From the NCBI GenBank assembly GCA_019112625.1, contig DXIW01000015.1, positions 1 to 39,882 of the forward strand: DNA of 39,882 nucleotides. Direction: 5' to 3'. The notes below the pieces were generated by a model that searched no databases, was not told the origin of the DNA, and was given only the letters and a program-made list of their open reading frames with translations. Shown here piece after piece: positions 1 through 6,523 of the stretch; position 1 is the stretch's first letter, and the number at the start of each line of letters is the position of its first letter. This stretch comes from Candidatus Acutalibacter stercorigallinarum. GTDB taxonomy: Bacteria; Bacillota; Clostridia; Oscillospirales; Acutalibacteraceae. The position numbers were made by a program, and so were the translations under genes.

Positions 1-8
1 GCCTCCTT

Positions 9-179
9 TCACCTGCGGGGAATTTTGCCTATCAAAGTGTCATTGGTTTCTATGACACCGCTTTTTTCATAGAGCTCTGCCTCCTCCACCCCCTGGGCGC
101 GGGCGGCGGGGGAGGGGGGGAACAGGAGGCAGGCCGCTGCCAGGCAGGCCGCCAGGGCCAGCCGGTGGTGTCGTCTCAT
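9..179 (-). CDS. Small signal-peptide minigene, second tandem copy (spoIIIAE 5'-end-like)
   Basis: This 56-residue ORF begins MRRHHRLALAAC, has a hydrophobic core and an AARAQG cleavage-type site near residues 26-30, then a short charged tail ending GKIPRR. It starts at an ATG preceded by AAAGGAGG; a GTG six codons upstream is open but lies on that ribosome site. It is 91 percent identical at DNA level to the next copy (194-364) and sits exactly 185 bp from it. Its stop codon TGA is immediately followed by another AAAGGAGG at the window edge, so a third start probably follows outside the window. Position after spoIIIAD and the Sec-type signal suggest it derives from the start of spoIIIAE, which in this operon normally comes next. 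It could be a functional secreted or inserted peptide, or duplication debris. Confidence 0.55.
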   Translation of the reverse strand: MRRHHRLALAACLAAACLLFPPSPAARAQGVEEAELYEKSGVIETNDTLIGKIPRR

Positions 180-193
180 GGGGTCGCCTCCTT

Positions 194-364
194 TCACCGG
201 CGGGGGATTTTGCCTTTCAGAGTGTCACGGTTCTCTACGACACCGCTTTTTTCATAGAGCTCTGCCTCCTCCACCCCCTGGGCGCGGGCGGCGGGGGCGG
301 GGAGGAACAGGAGGCAGGCTGCTGCCAGGCAGGCTGCCAGAGCCAGCCGGTGGTGTCGCCTCAT
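194..364 (-). CDS. Small signal-peptide minigene, first tandem copy (spoIIIAE 5'-end-like)
   Basis: This is the spoIIIAD-proximal copy of the duplicated minigene, 56 residues: signal peptide to about residue 28, then the tail QGVEEAELYEKSGVVENRD and a GKIPRR end. The ATG lies 14 nt after the spoIIIAD stop, with a degenerate ribosome site (AAAGGCGG) compared with AAAGGAGG in front of the second copy. Both copies keep the same length and open frame with no indels. Differences concentrate in the segment after ELYEKSGV (VENRDTLK versus IETNDTLI), while the signal-peptide half is nearly unchanged. I infer translation coupled to spoIIIAD. Whether the peptide has a role in the forespore-mother cell channel is unknown. 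Confidence 0.55.
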   Translation of the reverse strand: MRRHHRLALAACLAAACLLFLPAPAARAQGVEEAELYEKSGVVENRDTLKGKIPRR

Positions 365-378
365 GAGGTCGCCGCCTT

Positions 379-771
379 TCACAGGCGCAGGATCTCCCCG
401 ATGGTGTCGAAGAGCTGGAGCAGCAGGGGGAAGGCCGCGGCCAGCACCGCCGCTTTGGCCGCCAGCTCCACGGCGTAGGCCAGGGCCGACTCCCCCGCGT
501 CCTTGCACAGCTGGGCGGCCAGCTGCCCGGCGATGGTGATGCCCACCGCCTTGAGCATCACCGGGAAGCACTCCCCGGGGAAGGCGGCGCTCAGGCCCTC
601 CAGCTCCCGGAGCAGAGGGTCGGCCCCCTCCAGCGCCGCCAGCAGCAGGAGCACCGCCGTCACCGCCGCCAGGAGCAGGGCGTGCTCCCGGCTGCTGCGC
701 TTGACCACCGCCCCCAGGGCAGCGGCGCACACGGCGCAGGCTGCCAGTCCGAAAAGTTCCCCGGCCGTCAT
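379..771 (-). CDS. spoIIIAD: Stage III sporulation protein AD
   Basis: 130 residues, nearly all hydrophobic, with about four membrane segments and the family-typical C-terminal end LFDTIGEILRL. SpoIIIAD is a membrane component of the SpoIIIA-SpoIIQ channel between mother cell and forespore. The start ATG overlaps the spoIIIAC stop as ATGA, consistent with translational coupling. Length matches the family (about 130). Identification is firm from the order AA-AB-AC-AD and from the paralogous resemblance to SpoIIIAC, which shares the same small hydrophobic fold. Downstream the operon continues into the duplicated minigenes rather than directly into an obvious full spoIIIAE. Confidence 0.93.
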   Translation of the reverse strand: MTAGELFGLAACAVCAAALGAVVKRSSREHALLLAAVTAVLLLLAALEGADPLLRELEGLSAAFPGECFPVMLKAVGITIAGQLAAQLCKDAGESALAYAVELAAKAAVLAAAFPLLLQLFDTIGEILRL

Positions 772-962
772 AACTGGAAGATGGACTTGATGGCCTGGAA
801 CAGGGCGTCGATCTCGTTGACGATCATCATCAGCACCACGATGAGCCCGGCCAGGGTGGTCATCATGGCCTGCTCCTCCCGGCCCGAGCGCACCAGCAGC
901 TGGTTGAGCACCGCCACGATGATGCCGATGGCGGCGATCCGGAAAATGAGGTCCACATCCAA
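768..962 (-). CDS. spoIIIAC: Stage III sporulation protein AC
   Basis: 64 residues with two hydrophobic helices: residues 5-22 (IFRIAAIGIIVAVLNQLL) and about 33-50 (MMTTLAGLIVVLMMIVNEID). I place the start at TTG (962), giving the product MDVDLIFRIAAIG. A GGAAGG ribosome site lies 8 nt upstream, and the length then agrees with the family (64-68). Longer in-frame extensions run back into spoIIIAB and look unlike SpoIIIAC. It acts in the mother-cell membrane as part of the SpoIIIA secretion-like complex. The stop overlaps the spoIIIAD start. Confidence 0.93.
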   Translation of the reverse strand: MDVDLIFRIAAIGIIVAVLNQLLVRSGREEQAMMTTLAGLIVVLMMIVNEIDALFQAIKSIFQL

Positions 963-993
963 ATTCTCGTCCCTTCCTTTCCTGTTCCGGCGC

Positions 994-1476
994 TTACAGC
1001 AGGGCCAGGCACAGGGCCATGCCCCCAAAGGCCCCCAGGGCCACGTACAGCCGGGATCGCCTCTCCCGGTCCTCCCTGGCGCGATGGAGGAGGGGCCCCA
1101 CCAGGGCGGCGTACAGCTCCAGGTGCTCCAGCTGCCCCTCCACGCCGCTGGCCCCCAGCCCCTGGACGAAGCCCAGGTAGAGCTCCCGGTCCCCGGGCTT
1201 TTGCAGCAGCCGCTTTCCCGCCTCTCCCAAAGCCTTGCAGGGGTCGGCGGAAAAGCCCGGGTCCCCCGCCGCCTCCCGGCAGAAGCGGGAGTCCTCCCGC
1301 CCCTCCCACACCAGCTGGGACAGGGGGCTGGCGGAGTAGCCGATCCCGGTGCGCAGGCGCTGGAGCAGCTGTTCCCAGTCCAGGAGCAGCCGCTCCCGCT
1401 CCCCCAGGGCCCGGGCCCTGCCCAGCCCCCACAGCACCCCGCTGCACAGCACCAGCACCGCCCCCAGGGCCCTCAC
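994..1476 (-). CDS. spoIIIAB: Stage III sporulation protein AB
   Basis: 160 residues beginning at GTG, which overlaps the spoIIIAA stop (GTGA). The N-terminal membrane segment (about residues 2-20, VLVLCSGVLWGLG), the cytosolic helical domain with WEQLLQRLRTGIGYSASPL, and the C-terminal hydrophobic segment (LGAFGGMALCLALL) match SpoIIIAB, which resembles GspF-type platform proteins of type II secretion. The open frame extends upstream inside spoIIIAA, but that stretch is arginine/proline/glycine shadow sequence, so the GTG start is preferred. It partners with the SpoIIIAA ATPase at the mother-cell membrane. Confidence 0.93.
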   Translation of the reverse strand: MRALGAVLVLCSGVLWGLGRARALGERERLLLDWEQLLQRLRTGIGYSASPLSQLVWEGREDSRFCREAAGDPGFSADPCKALGEAGKRLLQKPGDRELYLGFVQGLGASGVEGQLEHLELYAALVGPLLHRAREDRERRSRLYVALGAFGGMALCLALL

Positions 1477-2435
1477 AGCTCCCCCTCCAGGGGGGTGAGG
1501 CGGAAGGCCCGCCGGCCCGGGACCTCCTGGTACACGGTGACGGTCTCCAGGCTCTCCAGCTCCCCGGGGCGGGCCCGGCCGCTGAGGCAGGCCACCGTGC
1601 CGAAGGCCCCGGTACAGAGCAGCTCCCGGCACAGGGGGCGGCGCTCCAGGTCCTCCCGGGCAGCGTGGACCGAGGCCACCAGGGCCGCCCCGGAGAAGGC
1701 GGCCCGCCGGACCGCTTCCAGATCCCCGTCCCCCAGCTCGTCACAGAACACCACCTCCGGGGACAGCGTGCGCAGGGCCGTATCCAGGCCCGCGGGTTTG
1801 GGGAAGCCCCGGAGCACGTCGGCGGCGGGGCCCAGGTCGAAGCCCCCCAGCTCCCCCCGCTGGTCCAGCACCGCCACCCGCCGGCTGGGGGAGAACCGCC
1901 CCCAGGACAGGGAGCGGGCCACGTCCCGGAGGAAGGTGGTCTTGCCGCTGGCGGGCTCCCCGGCCAGGAGCAGGCCTTTACTCAGATCCGCTCCCCGGAG
2001 GAACAGGGGGTCCCCACAGCCCAAACACTGCCTGGGGATGCGGAACACCAGGCTGGTGATGTCCCGCAGGCTTTTCACCCGGCCCCCTTCCAGCACGGCC
2101 GTGCCGCACACCCCCGCCCGGAAGCCACCCTCCAGGCGGAGGTAGCCCTCCCGCAGCTCCTGCTCGTGGCTGAACACCGAGTGGCCGCAGGCCTGGAGGA
2201 AGGCCCTGCGCAGCTCTTCCGGGGAGGTGCGCACCAGGCCCTCCACCGGGGCCCGGGCCACGCCGCCCCCCTCCCGTAAAAAGCAGGCCCCCTCCCTGCC
2301 CCAGATGCTGACGGGCTGGCCGCCGCACAGGCGGATGTCGTAGGCCTGGTCCTTGACCGAAGCCGGGACCTGGAGCAGGGCCTCCCGGTACAGGGGGATC
2401 TGGCAGGCTACCTGGTCAAAGGCGGAAGTATCCAT
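1473..2435 (-). CDS. spoIIIAA: Stage III sporulation protein AA, ATPase of the SpoIIIA channel
   Basis: 320 residues. Walker A is GEPASGKTT at 159-167, and the Walker B-like segment VVFCDELGD spans about 228-236. A conserved CGHSVFSHEQELREGY region lies at 83-98 and DQRGELG at 191-197, all hallmarks of SpoIIIAA, a PilT/VirB11-like ATPase powering the mother cell-forespore channel. The ATG start has an AAGGAGG ribosome site 8 nt upstream. It is the first gene of the operon and has a sigma-E-like promoter just upstream (2469-2497). A cysteine pair CLGCGDP at about 137-143 sits before Walker A. Function is inferred from family knowledge. Confidence 0.95.
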   Translation of the reverse strand: MDTSAFDQVACQIPLYREALLQVPASVKDQAYDIRLCGGQPVSIWGREGACFLREGGGVARAPVEGLVRTSPEELRRAFLQACGHSVFSHEQELREGYLRLEGGFRAGVCGTAVLEGGRVKSLRDITSLVFRIPRQCLGCGDPLFLRGADLSKGLLLAGEPASGKTTFLRDVARSLSWGRFSPSRRVAVLDQRGELGGFDLGPAADVLRGFPKPAGLDTALRTLSPEVVFCDELGDGDLEAVRRAAFSGAALVASVHAAREDLERRPLCRELLCTGAFGTVACLSGRARPGELESLETVTVYQEVPGRRAFRLTPLEGEL

Positions 2436-2468
2436 AAAAGCGCCTCCTTACGCGGGACTTGTACTCCA

Positions 2469-2497
2469 TATCTATGGGGCCCGTCCCGGGAATAGAA
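2469..2497 (-). promoter_or_regulatory. Sigma-E-like promoter of spoIIIA
   Basis: Reading the minus strand, TTCTATT is followed by 14 nt and then CATAGATA, 33 nt before the spoIIIAA ATG. The known sigma-E pattern is roughly (G)(T)CATATT-N14-CATACAAT. The same geometry occurs upstream of the SleB-like gene (6439-6467). spoIIIA is sigma-E controlled in Bacillus, which supports the call. Confidence 0.45.
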
Positions 2498-2513
2498 CAA
2501 GCCCCCGGACAGG

Positions 2514-2550
2514 AAAAGGCCCGGCCGGCAGAGATGCCGGCCGGGCCTTC
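2514..2550 (-). terminator. Terminator of the Nudix gene
   Basis: A perfect hairpin (GGCCCGGCCGGCA stem, 13 bp, 4-nt loop) is followed on the minus strand by TTTTCC. It separates the Nudix gene from the spoIIIA promoter. Confidence 0.8.
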
Positions 2551-2559
2551 TGGAAGGCG

Positions 2560-2970
2560 CTAGGCTTTTTTCTGGTAGTACTCTAAAAAGGACTGGAGGA
2601 CCTCCCGGTCGCTGTCGTAGGTGACGGTCTGCAGGGCCTGGAAGGGGGGCTCCCACCGGAGCTCCAGGACCTCCTCGGGCTGGGCGTGGGTCTTGCCCGC
2701 GTCGCAGAGGGCGGCGAAGTAGATCACGTCCTTCCACACGTTGAGCTTGGGGGAGTAGGCCACGGACCGGCGGAAGCCCTTGTCCAGCTTGACCTTGAGG
2801 CCGGTCTCCTCCCGGATCTCCCGCAGGGCGGTCTCCTCCTCGGTCTCCTTGTTCTCCACGTGGCCCTTGGGGAAGGCCCAGTGGCCGCCGTTCTTGTGCT
2901 TGATGAGGAGGATCTCCACGCCGTCCTTTTCCCGGTAGACGATGGCGCCGCAGGATTTTTCCTTCTTCAT
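2560..2970 (-). CDS. Nudix hydrolase (MutT / Ap4A pyrophosphatase-like)
   Basis: 136 residues from the ATG at 2970, which has AAAGGAG 9 nt upstream; an in-frame start eight codons earlier lacks such a site. A full Nudix box G-x5-E-x7-REIREETGL is visible in GHVENKETEEETALREIREE and its continuation, preceded by GHWAFPKGHVE, which is typical of dinucleoside tetraphosphate hydrolases and the diphosphoinositol-polyphosphate group. The expected role is metal-dependent hydrolysis of nucleoside-diphosphate-linked compounds in the cytoplasm. The substrate cannot be told from sequence. It lies between the galM terminator and the spoIIIA promoter and probably is its own unit. Confidence 0.9.
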   Translation of the reverse strand: MKKEKSCGAIVYREKDGVEILLIKHKNGGHWAFPKGHVENKETEEETALREIREETGLKVKLDKGFRRSVAYSPKLNVWKDVIYFAALCDAGKTHAQPEEVLELRWEPPFQALQTVTYDSDREVLQSFLEYYQKKA

Positions 2971-2991
2971 GGCTGCACGCTCCTTTCTGGG

Positions 2992-3034
2992 CAAAAAGGG
3001 GCCGCCGCGGGAGCCACTGTCCCGCGGCAGCCCT
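2992..3034 (-). terminator. Terminator of the glk-galM pair
   Basis: On the minus strand, GGGC-T-GCCGCGGGA pairs with TCCCGCGGC-G-GCCC around a 6-nt loop, followed by CTTTTTGCC. It lies 7 nt after the galM stop. Confidence 0.8.
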
Positions 3035-3040
3035 ATTCGC

Positions 3041-4090
3041 TTATGCTTTTACCGAAAACCGGTAGACGGTACGGGTGGCGAAGGGCTCGCCGGGCTGCAG
3101 GTACCGGAAGGGGAAGTTGTCGTGGTTCACCGAGTCCGGGTAGAACTGGGTCTCCAGGCAGAAGGCGGTGTGGGGCTTCATGGGCTGGCCGTCTTTGCCG
3201 GTGAGGGGTGCCTCCACCTTGTTGAAGGTGTACAGCTGCACGCCGGGCAGGTCGGAAAAGACCTCCATCACCCGGCCGGAGTTGGGCTCGTAGGCCTCGG
3301 CGAATTTGCGGAAGCCCGTGCCCTCCACGCAGAAGTTGTGGTCGAAGCCGCCCCACAGCTGGATGAAGTGGTCATCGCAGAACATGTCGTCCCCCAGCTT
3401 TTTGGGGCTGGTGAAGTCCAGGGGGCCGCCGGCCACCGGCAGGAAGGCGCCGTCGGGGGTCAGGTCGTCGGTGACGGAGGTGACCTCTTTGGCGTGGATG
3501 GTGAGGTAGGTGCCGAACGCCTCCTGCTGGGGGTCGCCGGACAGGTTGAAGAAGGAGTGGTTGGTGGGGTTATAGGGGGTCTCCTGGTCGCACACCGCGC
3601 CGTAGTCGATCTGCAGCTCGTCCTGGGCGGTGAGGGTGTAGGTGACGGTCATGTCCAGGTTGCCGGGGTAGCCCTCGTCCCCGTCGGGGCTGCGGTGGGA
3701 GAAGGTGATGGAGGGCTCGTCCCCCTCGTTCACCTGGGCGCTCCACAGCACCTGGTGGTAGCCCCCGGGGCCGCCGTGGAGGGCGTTGTCCCCGTCGTTT
3801 TTCGCCAGGGTGTAGGTCTTGCCCTTGTGGGTGAAGGTGCCCTTGCCGATGCGGTTGGCGTAGCGGCCCACCGTGGCCCCCTGGTAGTTGGAGCCGTAGT
3901 ACTCCGGGAGGGTGCGGTGGCCCAGGACCACGTCCCCCAGCTGGCCGTCCTTATCCTTTACCAGCAGCTTGACAATGCGGCAGCCGTAGTCGGTGGTAAC
4001 CAGGGTCATGCCGTTCTTGTTTTGCAGGGTGTAGAGCTTGGCCTCGCGGCCGTCGGGAAGGGTGCCGAACGTCTCGATCTGAATGGACAT
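3041..4090 (-). CDS. galM: Aldose 1-epimerase (galactose mutarotase)
   Basis: 349 residues from MSIQIETFG. The ATG is 2 nt after the ROK kinase stop, with GGAAGGAAG overlapping the kinase end, so the two genes are coupled. Family marks are ATVGRYANRIGKGTF, LHGGPGGYHQVLW, NPTNHSFFNLSGD (with the catalytic histidine), WGGFDHNFC and FCLETQFYPDS (with the catalytic glutamate). It interconverts alpha and beta aldohexoses such as glucose or galactose and would feed the right anomer to the adjacent glucokinase. The long open frame reading upstream through the kinase gene is a shadow, not a fusion. Confidence 0.95.
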   Translation of the reverse strand: MSIQIETFGTLPDGREAKLYTLQNKNGMTLVTTDYGCRIVKLLVKDKDGQLGDVVLGHRTLPEYYGSNYQGATVGRYANRIGKGTFTHKGKTYTLAKNDGDNALHGGPGGYHQVLWSAQVNEGDEPSITFSHRSPDGDEGYPGNLDMTVTYTLTAQDELQIDYGAVCDQETPYNPTNHSFFNLSGDPQQEAFGTYLTIHAKEVTSVTDDLTPDGAFLPVAGGPLDFTSPKKLGDDMFCDDHFIQLWGGFDHNFCVEGTGFRKFAEAYEPNSGRVMEVFSDLPGVQLYTFNKVEAPLTGKDGQPMKPHTAFCLETQFYPDSVNHDNFPFRYLQPGEPFATRTVYRFSVKA

Positions 4091-4092
4091 AC

Positions 4093-5049
4093 TCACGCTT
4101 CCTTCCCCAGCAGGGCGGCGCCGATGATGCCGGCGTCGTTGCCCAGCTCCGCCCGGCAGACCTTGGTCTTTTTGGAGGAGTTCATGGCATACTGCTCTTT
4201 GGCCACGAAGTCGCGGACAGGGGCCAGCAGGGTCTCGCGCTCGTTGGAGATGCCGCCGCCGATGCACAGGATGTCGGGCTGGAAGATGTTGATCATATCC
4301 ACGATGCCCACGCTGAGGTACTTGATGTACTCGTCCACGATCTCCTTGCCGATGGGGTCGCCCTGGCGCATGGCGTCGAAGGCGGTGCGGCCGTTGACCT
4401 TGGAGATGTCGCCCTCTACGATGGTCCACAGGGGGGAGTCCTTGGGGGCCTTCTCCATGTACTCCTTGGTGGTCTTGATGAGGCCGGTGGCGGAGGCGTA
4501 GGTCTCCCAGCAGCCGTGGCGGCCGCAGGTGCAGGGACGGCCGTCCACCACGATGACGGTGTGGCCCAGCTCGGCCCCGGCGTAGTTGCTGCCGGAGTAG
4601 ATCTTGTGGTCGATGATGACGCCGCCGCCCACGCCGGTGCCCAGGGTGATGGCCACCGCGTTGTCGGAGCCCTTGAGGGCGCCGGCCATGTACTCGCCGA
4701 AGGCCGCCGCGTTGGCGTCGTTCTCCATGAGGACTTTCTTGCCGTCCAGGCGGCTGGAGAGCATCTCCACCATGGGGGTGTTCTTGAAGGGCAGGTTGTT
4801 GGCAAACTCGATGATGCCGGTGGCCTTGTTGATGGTGCCGGGGGAGCCGACGCCGATCCACGGCACGTCGTCCAGGGTGATGCCCGCGTTCTTCAGGGCC
4901 TCCCGGGCGGTCTCCGCCATAGCATCCGCCACCTGCTCCGCGTTGTCCACCTTGGTTTTGGAGGTGGCGCGGGCGATGATCTTGTTCTCCTCGTCCACAA
5001 TGCCGACGGCAATATTGGTGCCGCCCAGGTCGATACCGAGATAATACAT
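4093..5049 (-). CDS. glk: ROK-family glucokinase
   Basis: 318 residues. The N-terminal phosphate loop is YYLGIDLGGTNIAVG (residues 2-16). ENDANAAAFGEY holds the catalytic aspartate, LGTGVGGGVI follows, and AGAELGHTV leads into the ROK zinc motif CTCGRHGCWE (CxCGxxGCxE). ROK glucokinases phosphorylate glucose with ATP in the cytoplasm. The start is ATG 5049, with AAGGAG 8 nt upstream; a TTG two codons earlier is less likely. It forms an operon with galM and has a clear sigma-A promoter at 5098-5126. Specificity for glucose over mannose or N-acetyl sugars is inferred from similarity to Firmicute GlcK proteins. Confidence 0.93.
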   Translation of the reverse strand: MYYLGIDLGGTNIAVGIVDEENKIIARATSKTKVDNAEQVADAMAETAREALKNAGITLDDVPWIGVGSPGTINKATGIIEFANNLPFKNTPMVEMLSSRLDGKKVLMENDANAAAFGEYMAGALKGSDNAVAITLGTGVGGGVIIDHKIYSGSNYAGAELGHTVIVVDGRPCTCGRHGCWETYASATGLIKTTKEYMEKAPKDSPLWTIVEGDISKVNGRTAFDAMRQGDPIGKEIVDEYIKYLSVGIVDMINIFQPDILCIGGGISNERETLLAPVRDFVAKEQYAMNSSKKTKVCRAELGNDAGIIGAALLGKEA

Positions 5050-5097
5050 AGCCAAAACTCCTTACAGATAGATTGTGGGTCTCCCCAATTTGATTTT

Positions 5098-5126
5098 AGT
5101 ATACTATACTTGCACCAGAAAAGCAA
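5098..5126 (-). promoter_or_regulatory. Sigma-A promoter of glk-galM
   Basis: Minus-strand -35 TTGCTT (5126-5121), 17-nt spacer, -10 TATACT (5103-5098). A perfect 10-bp palindrome TAGTATACTA covers the -10, which may be an operator or chance. Confidence 0.75.
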
Positions 5127-5182
5127 ACCCCCAAGAACAAAATTTACGGCACTTTTCGAAAAAAGGAGTTGGGGGATGCCTC

Positions 5183-5211
5183 TTGATTTTCCAAAGGGGC
5201 CGTGGTATAAT
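5183..5211 (+). promoter_or_regulatory. Sigma-A promoter of tRNA-Leu
   Basis: -35 TTGATT (5183-5188), 17-nt spacer, -10 TATAAT (5206-5211), ending 11 nt before the tRNA 5' end. Confidence 0.85.
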
Positions 5212-5222
5212 TTTTTTGTTAT

Positions 5223-5309
5223 GCCGCTATGGCGGAACTGGCAGACGCAAGGGACTTAAAATCCCTCGGTAGCAATACCGTACCGGTTCGACCCCGGTTA
5301 GCGGCACCA
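5223..5309 (+). tRNA. tRNA-Leu (anticodon UAA), CCA encoded
   Basis: The acceptor arm GCCGCTA (5223-5229) pairs fully with TAGCGGC (5299-5305), followed by A and an encoded CCA. The anticodon stem AGGGA/TCCCT encloses CTTAAAA with anticodon TAA at 5257-5259. A long variable arm (CGGTAGCAATACCG) and the T loop GGTTCGACCCC confirm a class II tRNA-Leu. It reads UUA, a codon that should be rare in this GC-rich genome. Confidence 0.97.
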
Positions 5310-5330
5310 GGGGTTGCACCCCAGGCAATT

Positions 5331-5367
5331 CGCGATCATCACCTCGGTGGTGGTCGCGACTTTTTTT
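5331..5367 (+). terminator. Terminator of tRNA-Leu
   Basis: A 13-bp stem (CGCGATCATCACC with GGTGGTGGTCGCG, allowing G-T pairs) is followed by ACTTTTTTT. Confidence 0.9.
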
Positions 5368-5641
5368 GCCCGCGTTTTTACTTCGCTCGAATTATGGGAT
5401 AGAACGATATTTGACCCGCAGTCACTCCCCCATTAAAATCCCGGAGCGCCCCTCAGCGGAGGGATTTTCCTGTCTCGCGGGGCCACCCGCCGCGACTTTT
5501 TTTGCCCGCGCTAACAGTCTGTTCCAGGTTGCGGCTCCGTTCAGCCTGCGCCTGGACGCATCGCGCCCCGGGCCCGGCTTTTTCTTTTGCCCGGACGCGA
5601 ATCGTGTTTCGGGCTCTTTTCTGTTTTACGGCAGGGTGAGG
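5355..5641. other. Non-coding spacer with repeated terminator-like segments
   Basis: No credible gene is seen here. A 20-nt sequence, CGCGAC + T7 + GCCCGCG, occurs exactly at 5355-5374 and again at 5491-5510. Between them lies an inverted repeat AAAATCCC / GGGATTTT (about 5436-5470) with a short T tail. The second copy of the repeat lacks the full stem of the first, so it may be the remnant of a lost or duplicated tRNA transcription unit. Confidence 0.5.
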
Positions 5642-5677
5642 ACAGGGCCCGGACGCAGTGACACGTCCGGGCCCTGT
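5642..5677 (-). terminator. Strong hairpin after the SleB-like gene
   Basis: ACAGGGCCCGGACG pairs with CGTCCGGGCCCTGT around an 8-nt loop, about 25 nt after the stop at 5703. The T tract on the minus strand is weak (CCTCACC), so termination efficiency is uncertain. Confidence 0.6.
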
Positions 5678-5702
5678 TTGGGTCTCTCCCCTATTTTCCA
5701 TA

Positions 5703-6398
5703 TTAGAGATAGCAGAAATAGATGGTGGTGCCCAGGATGGAGTCGTAATAGGAGCGGTACACCCCGCTGCCGGTGACGATGGAATTCTGGCCCACCACGT
5801 TCTCCGGGCAGATGCTGCCGTGCTCCAGCAGGTATCTGGCGTTGGCCACGGTGCGGGCGTCGGGGGTTTTGTTTAAGGAGCCGTCCCAGGTGGGGGCGTA
5901 CTGGCCGGGCTGGTAGATCACCTCCCGGATGGTGTCGGGGTAGTACTCGCTCTCCACCCGGTTGAGCACCACGCTGCCCACCATCCGCTGGACCCAGTCG
6001 GGAATCCAGGTGCAGCCGGCCTCGGCGTAGATGAGCCGGGAGAGCAGGTCCAGGTCCGCCTGGGTGTAGCTGGGCTCCGGCTGGCGGTCCCGCTCCATGG
6101 CGGCCAAAATCTCGGCGGCGGTGGTGTAGTCGGTGAAGTAGCTGGTGGTGGGGATGTCCAGCCGCAGGCTTTCGATCTTCAGGTTGCGCTGCTGTTCGTA
6201 GATGGCCCCCACCTGCAGGGCGTAGGCGCTGCCGTCCTGGAGGGCGCGCTCCATGGCGTCCATGTAGTCTGTCTGGGGGTCGTAGCCCGTCACCTGGAGG
6301 TAGCTCCCCAGGCCGGGGGCGGGGGCGGCGGCAGCCGTCGTCCCTACGCCCCACAGGGCCAGCAGGGCCGCCAGGCAGAGGAGGAACTTTTTTCGCAT
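5703..6398 (-). CDS. SleB/CwlJ-type spore cortex-lytic or cell wall hydrolase
   Basis: 231 residues: a Lys-rich signal peptide (MRKKFLLCLAALLALWGVG, cleavage near AAAAPA), a linker, then a C-terminal Hydrolase_2 domain from about residue 120. SRLIYAEAG holds the expected catalytic glutamate, and VGSVVLNRVES and YPDTIREVIYQPGQYAP follow. This family contains SleB and CwlJ lytic transglycosylases that open spore cortex peptidoglycan. No N-terminal PG_binding_1 domain is seen, so it is closer to CwlJ/YkvT-like forms. The ATG at 6398 is chosen because AAGGAG sits 10 nt upstream; ATG 6404 is too close. A sigma-E-like promoter lies upstream, supporting mother-cell expression. Confidence 0.88.
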   Translation of the reverse strand: MRKKFLLCLAALLALWGVGTTAAAAPAPGLGSYLQVTGYDPQTDYMDAMERALQDGSAYALQVGAIYEQQRNLKIESLRLDIPTTSYFTDYTTAAEILAAMERDRQPEPSYTQADLDLLSRLIYAEAGCTWIPDWVQRMVGSVVLNRVESEYYPDTIREVIYQPGQYAPTWDGSLNKTPDARTVANARYLLEHGSICPENVVGQNSIVTGSGVYRSYYDSILGTTIYFCYL

Positions 6399-6438
6399 AT
6401 CCATCACGCTCCTTGCTGTGTTTGGAAGGTACAGGGCT

Positions 6439-6467
6439 ATTCTATGGGACAGCCTTTGGGATTATGC
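6439..6467 (-). promoter_or_regulatory. Sigma-E-like promoter of the SleB-like gene
   Basis: Minus strand GCATAAT, 14 nt, CATAGAAT, about 41 nt before the chosen start. It matches the sigma-E pattern and has the same spacing as the candidate before spoIIIAA. Confidence 0.5.
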
Positions 6468-6483
6468 CTGCCTGTCCCTGGGG

Positions 6484-6520
6484 GAGCGGAAAAGAAAAGG
6501 CCCCGGGCAAGCCGGGGCTG
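6484..6520 (-). terminator. Terminator at the end of the aromatic operon tail
   Basis: Minus strand GCCCCGG-CTTGC-CCGGGGC followed by CTTTTCTTTTCC, directly after the DUF6125 gene. It is the first good intrinsic terminator downstream of aroF. Confidence 0.85.
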
Positions 6521-6523
6521 AGG

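Larger units (their letters stand above)
1..370. repeat. Two tandem 185-bp direct repeats in the spoIIIA operon
   Basis: Unit 1 spans 1-185 and unit 2 spans 186-370. I count 16 mismatches and no gaps over 185 positions (about 91 percent identity). The spoIIIAD stop and ribosome-site region at 371-381 has the same phase (gccgcctttca versus gcctcctttca), so the junction repeats with a period of exactly 185. Each unit carries a ribosome site, ATG, signal-peptide ORF and stop. Divergence between copies argues against a simple assembly error. Confidence 0.9.

Noticed and set aside
1-370. CRISPR-like interpretation of the repeats
   Set aside because: There are only two 185-bp units, directly adjacent without spacers, and each encodes an ORF.
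3041-4861. Apparent large fusion of galM with upstream coding sequence
   Set aside because: The upstream half is an Arg/His/Gly-rich alternative frame of the ROK kinase gene. galM has its own ribosome site and ATG at 4090.
5366-5776. 136-codon ORF after the tRNA gene
   Set aside because: It runs through terminator hairpins and into the antisense of the SleB-like gene, without a ribosome site or a family resemblance.
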